Source: an uncultured Collinsella sp. (GTDB taxonomy: Bacteria; Actinomycetota; Coriobacteriia; Coriobacteriales; Coriobacteriaceae). From it: a stretch of 11,164 nucleotides of DNA. The notes under the pieces were generated by a model that did not search any database, had not been told where the DNA came from, and saw nothing but the letters and a program-made list of their open reading frames with translations. The stretch covers positions 1-11,164 of the forward strand of contig USAX01000060.1 in assembly GCA_900552705.1 (NCBI GenBank). Direction: 5' to 3'. Below, piece after piece: positions 5,353 to 11,164 of this stretch (within the stretch, counting starts at the first letter, position 1; each line of letters begins with the position of its first letter). The translations under genes and the position numbers were made by a program.

Positions 5353-6534
5353 ATGCTATTTGTAAATCGGCTGGTACATACGCTTGTTCCCGGCAGCGAG
5401 GGCGAGCCGGTCGATGCCTCCTGCCGCACCAACGCGGGCTTCGCCGCAAGCCTCATCTGCATTGGCCTCAACATCACCCTGTGCCTGGCCAAGGGCATCG
5501 CAGGCCTGCTCGCCGGCTCCGTCTCTCTCATCGCCGACGCTTTCAACAACCTCTCCGATGCCTCGAGCAACATCGTGAGCCTGCTCGGGTTCCGCCTTGC
5601 CAGCCGCCCTGCAGACGAAGGCCACCCCTATGGCCACGGCCGTTACGAGTACCTAGCCGGCTTGTTTGTCGCCGTCCTGGTTTGCGCCGTCGGCATCAAC
5701 CTGATCCTCGAGTCGGTCACTAAGATCATCAAGCCCTCCCCCACCGCCTACACGCTGGTCTCCCTAGCCGCTCTCGTCTTGTCCATGCTCGTCAAATTCT
5801 GGATGGCCGCATTCAACCGTGCGCTGGGCAACCGTATCGATTCCGAAACACTCATCGCCACAGCACAGGACTCCAAAAACGACGTCATCACCTCGGGATC
5901 GGTCCTGGCCGCAGCGCTTATTTCGCAGACGACCGGCTTTGACCTTGACGGCTGGGCGGGCCTGGGCGTGGGCGTCTTCATCTGCATCAGTGGCATGGGC
6001 CTGGTGCGCGACGCCATCAGCCCGTTGCTGGGGCAAGCGCCCGACCCCAAGCTCGTCCAGGCAATCCGCGACAAGATCATGTCCTATCCGCAGGTCTTGG
6101 GCACACACGACCTGATGGTGCACGACTACGGCCCCGGTCGTCAGTTTGCCAGCGCCCACGTGGAGATGCCCGGCGAGGGCGACGCGTTTGAACATCACGA
6201 GATCCTGGACACCATCGAGCACGACATCAAGCGCCAGATGGGCATTGACATCACGCTGCACTGCGACCCCATCGCGACAACCGGCGATGATTTGCGCGGC
6301 TGGGTCAAGCGCGGCATCATGCAGATCGACCCCGCACTCTCCATCCACGACCTGCACGAGCACGACGGGTTCGTTTCGTTTGACCTGGTGCGTCCCGACG
6401 GCTTTGATATATCCGACGAGGAGCTGCTGGAGCTCGTCACGCGCATCGTGCACGAGCGCCGGCCCAACGTCTCGTGCGTCGTCACATTTGATTCGGGCTT
6501 CAGCTCGCCCGAGCGTCCGGCCGAGCAGCTGTAG
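5353..6534 (+). CDS. Cation diffusion facilitator (CDF) metal exporter, MntE-like metal site
   Basis: The 393-residue protein is an inner-membrane CDF antiporter that exports divalent metal in exchange for protons. From the preferred start, six membrane segments fall at about 28-49, 52-78, 101-121, 133-153, 176-194 and 202-220. The transport site is visible in helix 2 (ADAFNNLSDASS, N65 and D69) and helix 5 (AQDSKNDVITS, D173 and D177). The loop after helix 2 has the family signature HPYGHGRYEYL (91-101). Zinc exporters usually carry His/Asp pairs; an Asn-Asp plus Asp-Asp set is the arrangement I know from Mn exporters such as MntE, so manganese is the better guess. After helix 6 comes a cytoplasmic dimerisation domain (about 229-300), then an extra similar-sized domain to the end, giving a longer than minimal CDF. 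The long frame opens at 5194, but GAGGA (5340-5344) stands eight bases before ATG 5353 and residues before it look unrelated to the family. It converges with the next gene across only 12 bases. Confidence 0.92.
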   Translation: MLFVNRLVHTLVPGSEGEPVDASCRTNAGFAASLICIGLNITLCLAKGIAGLLAGSVSLIADAFNNLSDASSNIVSLLGFRLASRPADEGHPYGHGRYEYLAGLFVAVLVCAVGINLILESVTKIIKPSPTAYTLVSLAALVLSMLVKFWMAAFNRALGNRIDSETLIATAQDSKNDVITSGSVLAAALISQTTGFDLDGWAGLGVGVFICISGMGLVRDAISPLLGQAPDPKLVQAIRDKIMSYPQVLGTHDLMVHDYGPGRQFASAHVEMPGEGDAFEHHEILDTIEHDIKRQMGIDITLHCDPIATTGDDLRGWVKRGIMQIDPALSIHDLHEHDGFVSFDLVRPDGFDISDEELLELVTRIVHERRPNVSCVVTFDSGFSSPERPAEQL

Positions 6535-6546
6535 CCCACTTACCAG

Positions 6547-7536
6547 CTAGTTTCCCTGCGCGCCCGAGATGCCGTTTTGTAGGGCGTTCCAGGCATCCGT
6601 CGCCATGTCGCCCAAGTTCTGAGCGGTGTCGCCCAGGTTCTGAGCCGTATCACCCAGCTCTTGGGCCTTATCCCCAAGCTCCTGTGCCTTGTTGCTCAAG
6701 TCCTCCAGCGTATTGGAGCTCGAGCCGTCGGTACCGCTTTGGCCGTCGGACGAGTTGCCCGAGCTGTTCTTGTGCGTGAGCTGAATTTCGAGGTTGCCGT
6801 TGTCGTTATAGTAGGCAGAAGTAACGACCCAGTTGGCATCGACGACGGGCGTTGAGCCATCATCAGTCAGGACCACGGCATTCGAAAGATCGGCGCCGCG
6901 CGACTTGAGGATCTTCTTGGCGTTGGACCAGTACTGCCCCGGGATATCGCTCAGATCGACGGTGCCGGACTGGGTAGTCTCAGTTTGCTCGGCAGCGGTA
7001 TCGGCCGTTGAACTCCCTCGCTTGTTGAGCATGCCCGACACAATGGCAAACACAACCGACAGCGCAAAGAAGATCGCCAGCACGATGAGGGTTTTCTTGA
7101 TCACGCTCGACGAACGCGACGGCTTCTTCTCCTCGTCCTCGCCATATTGCGGAATCGACTTGGGGTACTCGCGATACGGCTCGCGTGACTCGTAGCGAGA
7201 CTGCGCCGTGCGAGGCATATACGTCGTCTGCTGAGGCTGCGGAATGGGATTTTGCGGCAGGTCATCATAGGGATTCGGCGTCGAGGCGGCATAAGAATCC
7301 TGCGGCGCGTAATCAAACGGGTCCGGAGCTGCGTTGCCATAGGGGCCTTGCGAAGATGCAGCGTAAGAATCCCGCGCCGTGTCGCCATAGCCCATAACCC
7401 GGGTGGGCTCGGCAGAAGGCTGCGTCGCGGCGGGGTCGGTATAGCCGGGGTTGGGAACAACGCGGGTCGCATCGGCGCTATCGCCAGCCTGCGCGGAACC
7501 GTAGCCGCCCATCACGGTTGTCTTGTCCTGATCCAT
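6547..7536 (-). CDS. Single-pass membrane protein with Thr-motif cytoplasmic tail and extracytoplasmic heptad repeat
   Basis: The 329-residue protein has no recognised family name. Residues 1-147 are a disordered, Pro/Tyr/Gln-rich region, presumably cytoplasmic, with recurring Thr-centred motifs: KTTVMGGYG (5-13), ATRVVPNPGY (23-32) and PTRVMGYGD (44-52). A basic stop (VIKKTL) and one hydrophobic helix (148-170) follow. The outer part has a Ser/Thr linker and a compact domain at about 193-256 (DLSDIPGQYWSNAKKILKSR ... NLEIQLTHK) whose layout recalls a PASTA domain but only weakly. After a Gly/Ser spacer, four 7-residue repeats (283-310: KAQELGD twice, TAQNLGD twice) form a likely amphipathic helix or coiled coil. 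The Thr motifs look like targets for a PknB-type kinase and FHA reader; that is inference. AAGGA lies eight bases before the ATG, and a -10-like TAGAAT is at 7587-7582 on the minus strand without a good -35. It lies downstream of fhs but is separated from it by a terminator. Confidence 0.8.
   Translation of the reverse strand: MDQDKTTVMGGYGSAQAGDSADATRVVPNPGYTDPAATQPSAEPTRVMGYGDTARDSYAASSQGPYGNAAPDPFDYAPQDSYAASTPNPYDDLPQNPIPQPQQTTYMPRTAQSRYESREPYREYPKSIPQYGEDEEKKPSRSSSVIKKTLIVLAIFFALSVVFAIVSGMLNKRGSSTADTAAEQTETTQSGTVDLSDIPGQYWSNAKKILKSRGADLSNAVVLTDDGSTPVVDANWVVTSAYYNDNGNLEIQLTHKNSSGNSSDGQSGTDGSSSNTLEDLSNKAQELGDKAQELGDTAQNLGDTAQNLGDMATDAWNALQNGISGAQGN
6607..6690 (-). repeat. Four tandem 21-bp repeats encoding heptads
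   Basis: Within the membrane-protein gene, four consecutive 21-bp units encode KAQELGD, KAQELGD, TAQNLGD and TAQNLGD. The units are similar in DNA as well as protein (for example GTCGCCCA near the start of two plus-strand units), and partly degenerate flanking units (EDLSN before, MATDAWN after) suggest growth by duplication. Such arrays can change copy number between strains, which would lengthen or shorten the extracytoplasmic helix without breaking the frame. Confidence 0.85.
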
Positions 7537-7653
7537 GCAACGATTCCTTTCCGTCGCGCGTGAGCCTCAAGTTATCCATGCATTCTACCCGCGCAAAAGC
7601 CTATGATGGGCAGAGCCCGTCGGTATCTACAAGACATGCGCGGGCCTAAGGAT

Positions 7654-7690
7654 AAAAAAGCCCCGCCGGGCCTTGGGAGCGCGACGGGGC
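7654..7690 (-). terminator. Intrinsic terminator of fhs
   Basis: On the minus strand, GCCCCGTCG (7690-7682) pairs with CGGCGGGGC (7668-7660) in a 9-bp stem with one G-U pair and a 13-base loop, followed by six T residues (7659-7654). It lies 25 bases after the fhs stop codon and ends that transcription unit before the membrane-protein gene. Confidence 0.88.
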
Positions 7691-7715
7691 GGGCAAGCAG
7701 CTATGGGCAACAGGC

Positions 7716-9383
7716 TTAGAACAGGCCGGTGATGTTGCCGTCGTTGTCGACGTCGATGTTCTCGGCCGCGGGAACCTTGGGCAGGCCCGGCATGGTCAGA
7801 ACACTGCCAGTCAGTGCGACCACAAAGTGGGCACCGGCGGAAACCTTGAGCTCGCGCACCGTGATGCGGAAGTTCTCGGGAGCGCCCAGGGCCTTGGCGT
7901 TGTCGCTAAAGCTGTACTGCGTCTTGGCCACGCACACCGGCAGGTTGCCAAAGCCGTTCTCGCGCAGCTCGGCGAGCTGGCGCTTGGCGGCCGGCGTAAA
8001 GTCAACGCCGTCGGCGCGGTAGACCTTGGTGGCAATGGCCTCAAGAGCGTCGGCCACATCGGCGCCGTCCTCATAGGCAAACTTGAGCTCGCTCGGCTGC
8101 TCAATCAGACGCATGACCTCATCGGCAAGCTCGAGCGCGCCCTCGCCGCCCTTGGCCCAGACCTCGGAAAGCTTAACGTTGACGCCGAGCTTCTGGCACT
8201 CGGACTCGATGAGCGCAAGCTCGGCCTCGGTGTCCGTCGGGAAGCGGTTGATGGCGACCACGCAGGGCAGACCATAAACGTTCTGGATGTTGTCGACGTG
8301 ACGCAGCAGGTTGGGCATGCCGGCCTTGAGTGCCTCGAGGTTCTCCTCGTTGAGGTCGGCCTTGGCGACGCCACCGTTGTACTTCAGCGCACGAGCGGTC
8401 GCGACGACCACGACGGCGCTGGGGCGAACGCCCGTCATACGGCACTTGATGTCGAGGAACTTCTCGGCACCCAGATCGGCACCGAAGCCGGCCTCGGTAA
8501 TGGCAACATCGCCAAAGCGCATCGCCATACGCGTGGCCATGATAGAGTTGCAGCCGTGGGCGATGTTGGCGAAGGGGCCGCCGTGGACAAACGCGGGCGT
8601 GCCCTCGAGCGTTTGCACCAGGTTGGGCTTGAGCGCGTCCTTAAGCAACGCGGCCATGGCACCCTGGGCCTTAAGGTCGCGGGCACGGACGGGCTCGCCG
8701 GCAAAGCTGTAGCCGACGACGATCTCGCCCAGGCGCTCCTTGAGGTCGCTGATACTCGTAGACAGGCACAGGATTGCCATGACCTCGGAGGCGACGGTGA
8801 TATCGAAGCCGTCCTCGCGCGGCACGCCCTGGGCCTTACCGCCAATACCGTCGATGACGTGGCGCAGCTGACGGTCGTTCATATCGACGACGCGCTTCCA
8901 AGTGATGCGTTTAACGTCGATGCCAAGCTGGTTGCCCTGCTGAATATGGTTGTCGAGCATGGCGGCCAGCAGGTTGTTGGCAGCACCGATGGCATGGAAG
9001 TCGCCGGTAAAGTGCAGGTTGATATCCTCCATGGGGATCACCTGAGCCCAGCCGCCGCCGGCAGCACCGCCCTTAACACCAAAGACGGGGCCGAGCGAAG
9101 GCTCGCGCAGGGCCACGGCACTCTTGACGCCGCGACGACGCAGGCCATCGGCCAGACCGATGGTCGTGGTGGTCTTGCCCTCGCCCGCAGGCGTTGGGTT
9201 GATAGCGGTCACGAGGACGAGCTTGGCCTGGTGATCGGTCGGCTCGTTGAGCAGCGAATAGTCGACCTTAGCCTTGTCGAAGCCGTACGGAATAAGGTGC
9301 TTAACGTCGACGCCGGCGTTCTTGGCCACCTCGGTAATAGGCAGCGGCGTGACAGAACGTGCGATTTCGATGTCAGTAGGCAT
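7716..9383 (-). CDS. fhs: Formate-tetrahydrofolate ligase
   Basis: The 555-residue cytoplasmic enzyme joins formate to tetrahydrofolate using ATP, giving 10-formyl-tetrahydrofolate for purine and formyl-methionine synthesis or, in acetogens, the methyl branch of the Wood-Ljungdahl pathway. Length matches the family. Visible signatures are the nucleotide-binding loop NPTPAGEGKTTTTIG (62-76), REPSLGPVFGVKGGAAGGG (93-111), EDINLHFTGDFHAIGAANNL, the AFVHGGPFANIAHGCNSI segment and EAGFGADLGAEKFLDIKCR. The frame stays open to 9458, but AAAGGA lies six bases before ATG 9383 and the protein then starts MPTDIEIARS, the usual N-terminus, so the upstream residues are excluded. A promoter (9424-9451) and a terminator (7654-7690) frame it as a single-gene unit. 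No other folate genes are adjacent. Nothing looks damaged. Confidence 0.98.
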   Translation of the reverse strand: MPTDIEIARSVTPLPITEVAKNAGVDVKHLIPYGFDKAKVDYSLLNEPTDHQAKLVLVTAINPTPAGEGKTTTTIGLADGLRRRGVKSAVALREPSLGPVFGVKGGAAGGGWAQVIPMEDINLHFTGDFHAIGAANNLLAAMLDNHIQQGNQLGIDVKRITWKRVVDMNDRQLRHVIDGIGGKAQGVPREDGFDITVASEVMAILCLSTSISDLKERLGEIVVGYSFAGEPVRARDLKAQGAMAALLKDALKPNLVQTLEGTPAFVHGGPFANIAHGCNSIMATRMAMRFGDVAITEAGFGADLGAEKFLDIKCRMTGVRPSAVVVVATARALKYNGGVAKADLNEENLEALKAGMPNLLRHVDNIQNVYGLPCVVAINRFPTDTEAELALIESECQKLGVNVKLSEVWAKGGEGALELADEVMRLIEQPSELKFAYEDGADVADALEAIATKVYRADGVDFTPAAKRQLAELRENGFGNLPVCVAKTQYSFSDNAKALGAPENFRITVRELKVSAGAHFVVALTGSVLTMPGLPKVPAAENIDVDNDGNITGLF

Positions 9384-9423
9384 GGGCGGTCCTTTCGTTA
9401 CCGAATGAGAAAAAGACCAATTC

Positions 9424-9451
9424 AGCATAGCACGGGCGCGCAATAGTAAAA
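9424..9451 (-). promoter_or_regulatory. Probable fhs promoter
   Basis: On the minus strand an extended -10, TGCTATGCT (hexamer TATGCT at 9429-9424), is preceded by TTTTAC or TTTACT (9451-9445) at 15-16 bases as a weak -35. Transcription would start near 9417, leaving a leader of roughly 34 bases that carries only the ribosome binding site, so no riboswitch fits in it. Confidence 0.45.
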
Positions 9452-9527
9452 CACCCATAACCGATGAACGGCGATATGTTTACCCGATGCCCAGCGATAG
9501 CCCAACAGCCCGCCAAAACAAAGCGCC

Positions 9528-10598
9528 CTAAACGGTAGGTTCAATCCCCAGGTGCTCAAAGGTGCGAAGGGTTGCCTGACGGCCCTGCGGCGTACGAATC
9601 ATCAACCCGCACTGCAGCAGATACGGCTCATAGACATCCTCGAGCGTGCCCGGGTCCTCGCCCACCGCGCTGGCAAGGGTCGTAAGTCCCACGGCACGAC
9701 CGGAGAACGTCTTAGCGAGCGTCTCCAAAATGCGAATATCCATCCAGTCCAGACCGAGCTCATCGATCTCGAAGAACTCGAGCGCCTGGCGACAGATATC
9801 GAGCTCGATGGGGCCGTTGCCGCGCACCTGTGCGTAATCGCGCACGCGCTTGAGCAGGCGGTTGGCAAGACGTGGCGTGCCGCGCGAACGCGAGCCGATC
9901 TCGAGTGCACTGGGATGGTCGATCGTCACGCCCAGGATAGTCGCCGAGCGCGTAACAATCTGCGCGAGTTCCTCGACCGTGTAGTAATCCAGGCGATATG
10001 AAATGCCAAAGCGGTCGCGCAACGGGCCGGTCAACATGCCTGAGCGGGTCGTTGCCGCCACCAGCGTAAACTTGGGAATATCCAGGCGAATCGAGCGCGC
10101 CGCCGGACCCTTGCCAATCACGATATCGAGGGCAAAGTCCTCCATCGCGGGGTACAGGACCTCCTCGACCGAACGGTTGAGGCGGTGGATCTCGTCGATA
10201 AACAGCACATCACCCGGCTGCAAGTTAGTAAGGATGGCTGCCAGGTCGCCGGTGCGCGCGATGGCAGGGCCACTCGTGGTCTTGATCTGAGCGCCCAGCT
10301 CGTTGGCGATAACCGTAGCCAGCGTGGTCTTGCCCAGACCCGGAGGGCCCGAGAAGATCACGTGGTCGAGCGTCTCGCCACGGCTCTGCGCCGCTTCGAT
10401 CAACACGCGCAGGCTCTGCTTGATATGCTCCTGGCCGCAGTAATCGTCCAGGCGCTGGGGGCGCAAAGTGCGATCGACATCGAGGTCCTCGGCCGTCAGC
10501 TCCGAGCCCACCATGCGCTCGCCGTGCGCCATGGATGCCGCCGGCGAGTTGCCGGGCGTCGCCCACAGGTCCTGAGAGTCATCGGCTTCCCACATCAC
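9528..10598 (-). CDS. ruvB: Holliday junction branch-migration ATPase RuvB
   Basis: RuvB is the AAA+ motor that, with RuvA, drives branch migration of Holliday junctions in recombination repair. In the 356-residue protein, numbered from GTG 10598, the landmarks are LRPQRLDDYCGQ (45-56), Walker A GPPGLGKTT (84-92), Walker B VLFIDEIHR (131-139), sensor 1 AATTRSG (181-187) and the arginine finger in PLRDRFG (192-198). The C-terminal winged-helix domain ends MIRTPQGRQATLRTFEHLG. All key residues are present. There are about 30 residues before the usual family start region, giving an N-terminal extension of low complexity. Translation may begin at GTG 10598 (four-base overlap with the ruvA stop) or ATG 10595 (TGATG junction); GGA at 10604-10602 is better spaced for ATG. 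Either way it is translationally coupled to ruvA. No terminator is obvious after the stop. Confidence 0.98.
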   Translation of the reverse strand: MMWEADDSQDLWATPGNSPAASMAHGERMVGSELTAEDLDVDRTLRPQRLDDYCGQEHIKQSLRVLIEAAQSRGETLDHVIFSGPPGLGKTTLATVIANELGAQIKTTSGPAIARTGDLAAILTNLQPGDVLFIDEIHRLNRSVEEVLYPAMEDFALDIVIGKGPAARSIRLDIPKFTLVAATTRSGMLTGPLRDRFGISYRLDYYTVEELAQIVTRSATILGVTIDHPSALEIGSRSRGTPRLANRLLKRVRDYAQVRGNGPIELDICRQALEFFEIDELGLDWMDIRILETLAKTFSGRAVGLTTLASAVGEDPGTLEDVYEPYLLQCGLMIRTPQGRQATLRTFEHLGIEPTV

Positions 10599-11164
10599 GC
10601 ATCCATTCCGAGTCGCTTAAGCGCCGCGCCGAGCAAATCCTCGACACGCATATCCTGCCCATCATACCCGCTCAGAGCGACATCGGTCTCCTGCGGGCTA
10701 AAGCCCATGGAAAGGAGTGCCGCACGGGCGTCATCGATCGCCGAAGGAGCGGCGGCGGGCACGGGCATCGCAACCTGACCGGGGATCGCATCGACCGGCA
10801 CAAAGCCCTTGTCCTTGGCAAAGGTGCTCTTGAGCTCCAAGATGAGGCGCTGGGCGGTCTTTTTGCCCACGCCGGGCACCTTGGCCATGCCCTTGTCGTC
10901 CTCGGCCATCACCAGGGAATACAGCTGTCCCACGGTATAGGTGGAAAGTACGGCGAGCGCCAAGCGCGGGCCAACGCCCGAGACGGACACGAGCCGGTCG
11001 AACATCGTGCGCTCATCCTTTGAAGAAAAACCGAAAAGTGTCATGGCGTCCTCGCGCACCTGCATACGCGTGTAGAGGCGGACCTCGCCGCCGGGCGTCG
11101 GCAACGTGGCCGCAGTGCTGCCCGAGATGCCGAGTTCAAAGCCAACGCCCGACACGTCGACGAC
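10595..11164 (-). CDS. ruvA: Holliday junction DNA-binding protein RuvA (5' end outside window)
   Basis: RuvA is the tetrameric junction-binding partner of RuvB. The visible 189 residues run into the window edge in frame (VVDVSGVGFELG...), so the GTG at 11155 is internal and roughly the first 15-20 residues are missing. Domain I (OB fold) includes RLYTRMQVREDAMTLFGF. Domain II has two helix-hairpin-helix motifs, LVSVSGVGPRLALAVLS and MAKVPGVGKKTAQRLILEL, that grip the DNA backbone. An acidic, Pro/Ala-rich linker leads to domain III (ARAALLSMGFSPQETDVALSG), the part that contacts RuvB. The stop TGA (10597-10595) overlaps the ruvB start. The usual third gene, ruvC, would be expected upstream, outside this window. 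Confidence 0.97.
   Translation of the reverse strand, partial: VVDVSGVGFELGISGSTAATLPTPGGEVRLYTRMQVREDAMTLFGFSSKDERTMFDRLVSVSGVGPRLALAVLSTYTVGQLYSLVMAEDDKGMAKVPGVGKKTAQRLILELKSTFAKDKGFVPVDAIPGQVAMPVPAAAPSAIDDARAALLSMGFSPQETDVALSGYDGQDMRVEDLLGAALKRLGMDA

Noticed and set aside
7827..9446. 539-codon open frame on the plus strand
   Set aside because: It is the antisense of fhs. Long antisense frames are common in high-GC genes, and its translation shows no family motifs while the minus strand is unmistakable.
9384..9527. Riboswitch (for example a folate type) upstream of fhs
   Set aside because: The likely promoter leaves only about 34 bases of leader, and no stem-loop or pseudoknot pattern is visible in the gap.
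1..11164. CRISPR array, tRNA, rRNA, transposase or integrase
   Set aside because: I looked for regularly spaced repeats, cloverleaf shapes and transposase or integrase motifs on both strands and found none. The only tandem array is the coding heptad repeat at 6607-6690.

Overview
The window reads as chromosomal DNA of a high-GC Gram-positive bacterium. Gene content and protein style (sortase-anchored surface protein, RuvA/RuvB, formate-tetrahydrofolate ligase, zinc-ribbon protein, CDF transporter, Gly/Ser-rich membrane protein) suggest an actinobacterium of the Coriobacteriia type, such as a gut Collinsella. That placement is inference from protein style, not from a marker gene. The genetic code is standard: ruvA ends in TGA.

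Layout. (1) 1-341: the C-terminal end of a cell-surface protein with an LAxTG-like sorting signal, closed by a strong intrinsic terminator. (2) 540-2982: a plus-strand accessory patch holding a stand-alone YhcG/DUF1016 PDDEXK nuclease, an ADP-ribosylglycohydrolase broken by an in-frame TGA, an unrecognised 73-residue protein, a structured leader, a 30-codon small ORF and a hairpin. (3) 3212-5134, minus strand: a SHOCT-domain protein broken by a frameshift just before its SHOCT tail, and a 445-residue double zinc-ribbon protein. (4) 5135-5352: a divergent control region with several inverted repeats, then a CDF metal exporter (plus strand) whose metal-site residues look like those of manganese exporters. 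(5) 6547-11164, minus strand: a single-pass membrane protein with a Thr-motif-rich cytoplasmic tail and a C-terminal heptad repeat, then formate-tetrahydrofolate ligase (fhs) with its own promoter and terminator, then ruvB and ruvA, which overlap by four bases. ruvA runs off the end of the window.

How the genes relate. ruvA and ruvB make the two halves of the Holliday-junction branch-migration motor and are clearly translationally coupled. fhs feeds formate into the one-carbon pool and is a separate transcription unit. The plus-strand nuclease, glycohydrolase and 73-residue genes are close together (63- and 32-base gaps, each of the last two with its own strong ribosome binding site), so they are probably one operon, but no shared function can be proven from sequence.

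The part that most rewards a second look is about 540-3680. It contains two genes each broken by a single lesion, a solitary PDDEXK nuclease, and a possible unannotated 30-residue peptide behind a hairpin-rich leader. I found no CRISPR array, tRNA, rRNA, transposase or integrase, and no complete, convincingly new system.
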